Source: Roseicyclus mahoneyensis (GTDB lineage Bacteria > Pseudomonadota > Alphaproteobacteria > Rhodobacterales > Rhodobacteraceae). From it: a DNA stretch of 64,000 nt. A program made the position numbers and the translations under genes. This document shows positions 63,909 through 64,000 of the stretch, piece by piece; position 1 is the first letter of the stretch, and every line of letters begins with the position of its first letter. Location: positions 19,582 to 83,581 of the forward strand of contig NZ_QGGW01000011.1 in assembly GCF_003148775.1 (NCBI RefSeq), in the 5' to 3' direction. The notes beneath the pieces were generated by a model. That model was not told where the DNA came from. It searched no databases and saw only the letters and a list, made by a program, of their open reading frames with translations.

Positions 63909-64000
63909 ATGACCAACCCTTGCATCATCTGCGTTGCCATCACCGGCTCGCTTCCGACAAAAGCGAACAATCCGGCGGTTCCGATCACGGTTTCGGAACA
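63909..64000 (+). CDS. Start of a beta-keto acid cleavage enzyme (BKACE, DUF849), partial
   Basis: Only the first 30 residues are present (MTNPCIICVAITGSLPTKAN, NPAVPITVSE), but this is the characteristic BKACE N-terminus. BKACE enzymes condense a beta-keto acid with acetyl-CoA to give acetoacetate and a new acyl-CoA. The gene runs off the window. In a catechol operon a beta-keto acid candidate is 3-oxoadipate. Confidence 0.7.
   Translation, partial: MTNPCIICVAITGSLPTKANNPAVPITVSE

Overview
The window is GC-rich, densely coded chromosomal DNA from an alphaproteobacterium, most probably a roseobacter-type Rhodobacteraceae. Three things point there: the phoH-ybeY-corC-lnt-metK order, a SAM/SAH-type riboswitch in front of metK (a class known mainly from Rhodobacterales), and the style of the glc, HupE, TRAP and ben/cat genes. 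No rRNA, convincing tRNA, CRISPR array, intact insertion sequence or prophage was seen.

Layout. 1-9.1 kb: end of a glycolate oxidase operon (glcE partial, glcF), a secreted trypsin-like protease, Hsp20, an MFS exporter with a GT2-like protein, miaB, and an OmpA-domain protein next to a lipoprotein that shares a small domain with it. 9.3-17.9 kb: phoH, an inserted amine-oxidase-like flavoprotein, ybeY, corC, lnt, riboswitch-metK, a membrane M50/CBS protease on the other strand, and trmB. 18-26.6 kb: a class III aminotransferase, then a compact five-gene membrane cluster (two DUF4178 proteins, a 61-residue membrane protein, a DUF350 protein and a membrane-embedded spermidine-synthase-like enzyme), an MhqD/MhqO-like esterase and dioxygenase pair, a periplasmic rhodanese and a small DMT protein. 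26.7-27.6 kb: an AT-richer orphan gene. 27.6-30.4 kb: uvrB and an NDUFS4-like complex I subunit.

30.4-34.6 kb is a decaying accessory block: an AAA ATPase with its middle deleted, three metallophosphoesterase genes in a row (only the middle one intact) and gene fragments. 34.9-38 kb: threonine aldolase, YaeQ, RsgA. 38-41.5 kb: a metal-homeostasis module (His-tailed MFS exporter, RcnR/DmeR-type repressor, His-rich small protein, HupE, membrane anchor protein) around a palindromic operator candidate. Then tex. 44.1-45.7 kb is a second scar with a tyrosine-recombinase fragment and a frameshifted toxin beside an intact antitoxin.

45.7-64 kb is an aromatic-acid catabolic supercluster: a TRAP transporter (dctPQM), a MarR regulator, a glycine riboswitch controlling a DadA-like flavoprotein, catB, benABCD, a five-gene branched-chain-type ABC transporter, a LysR regulator, catA, and divergently an SCP2-like protein, an alpha/beta hydrolase and the start of a beta-keto acid cleavage enzyme (BKACE). 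The read-out is import of benzoate or a conjugate, conversion to catechol (BenABCD), ortho cleavage (CatA) and lactonisation (CatB). The last genes suggest an unusual end to the beta-ketoadipate route. A 16-bp palindrome GGTATC-N4-GATACC recurs at the marR/dctP, catB and catA/BKACE promoters, and an ATC-N9-GAT element occurs before the glycine riboswitch and at the catA promoter, so the cluster appears to be a two-regulator regulon.
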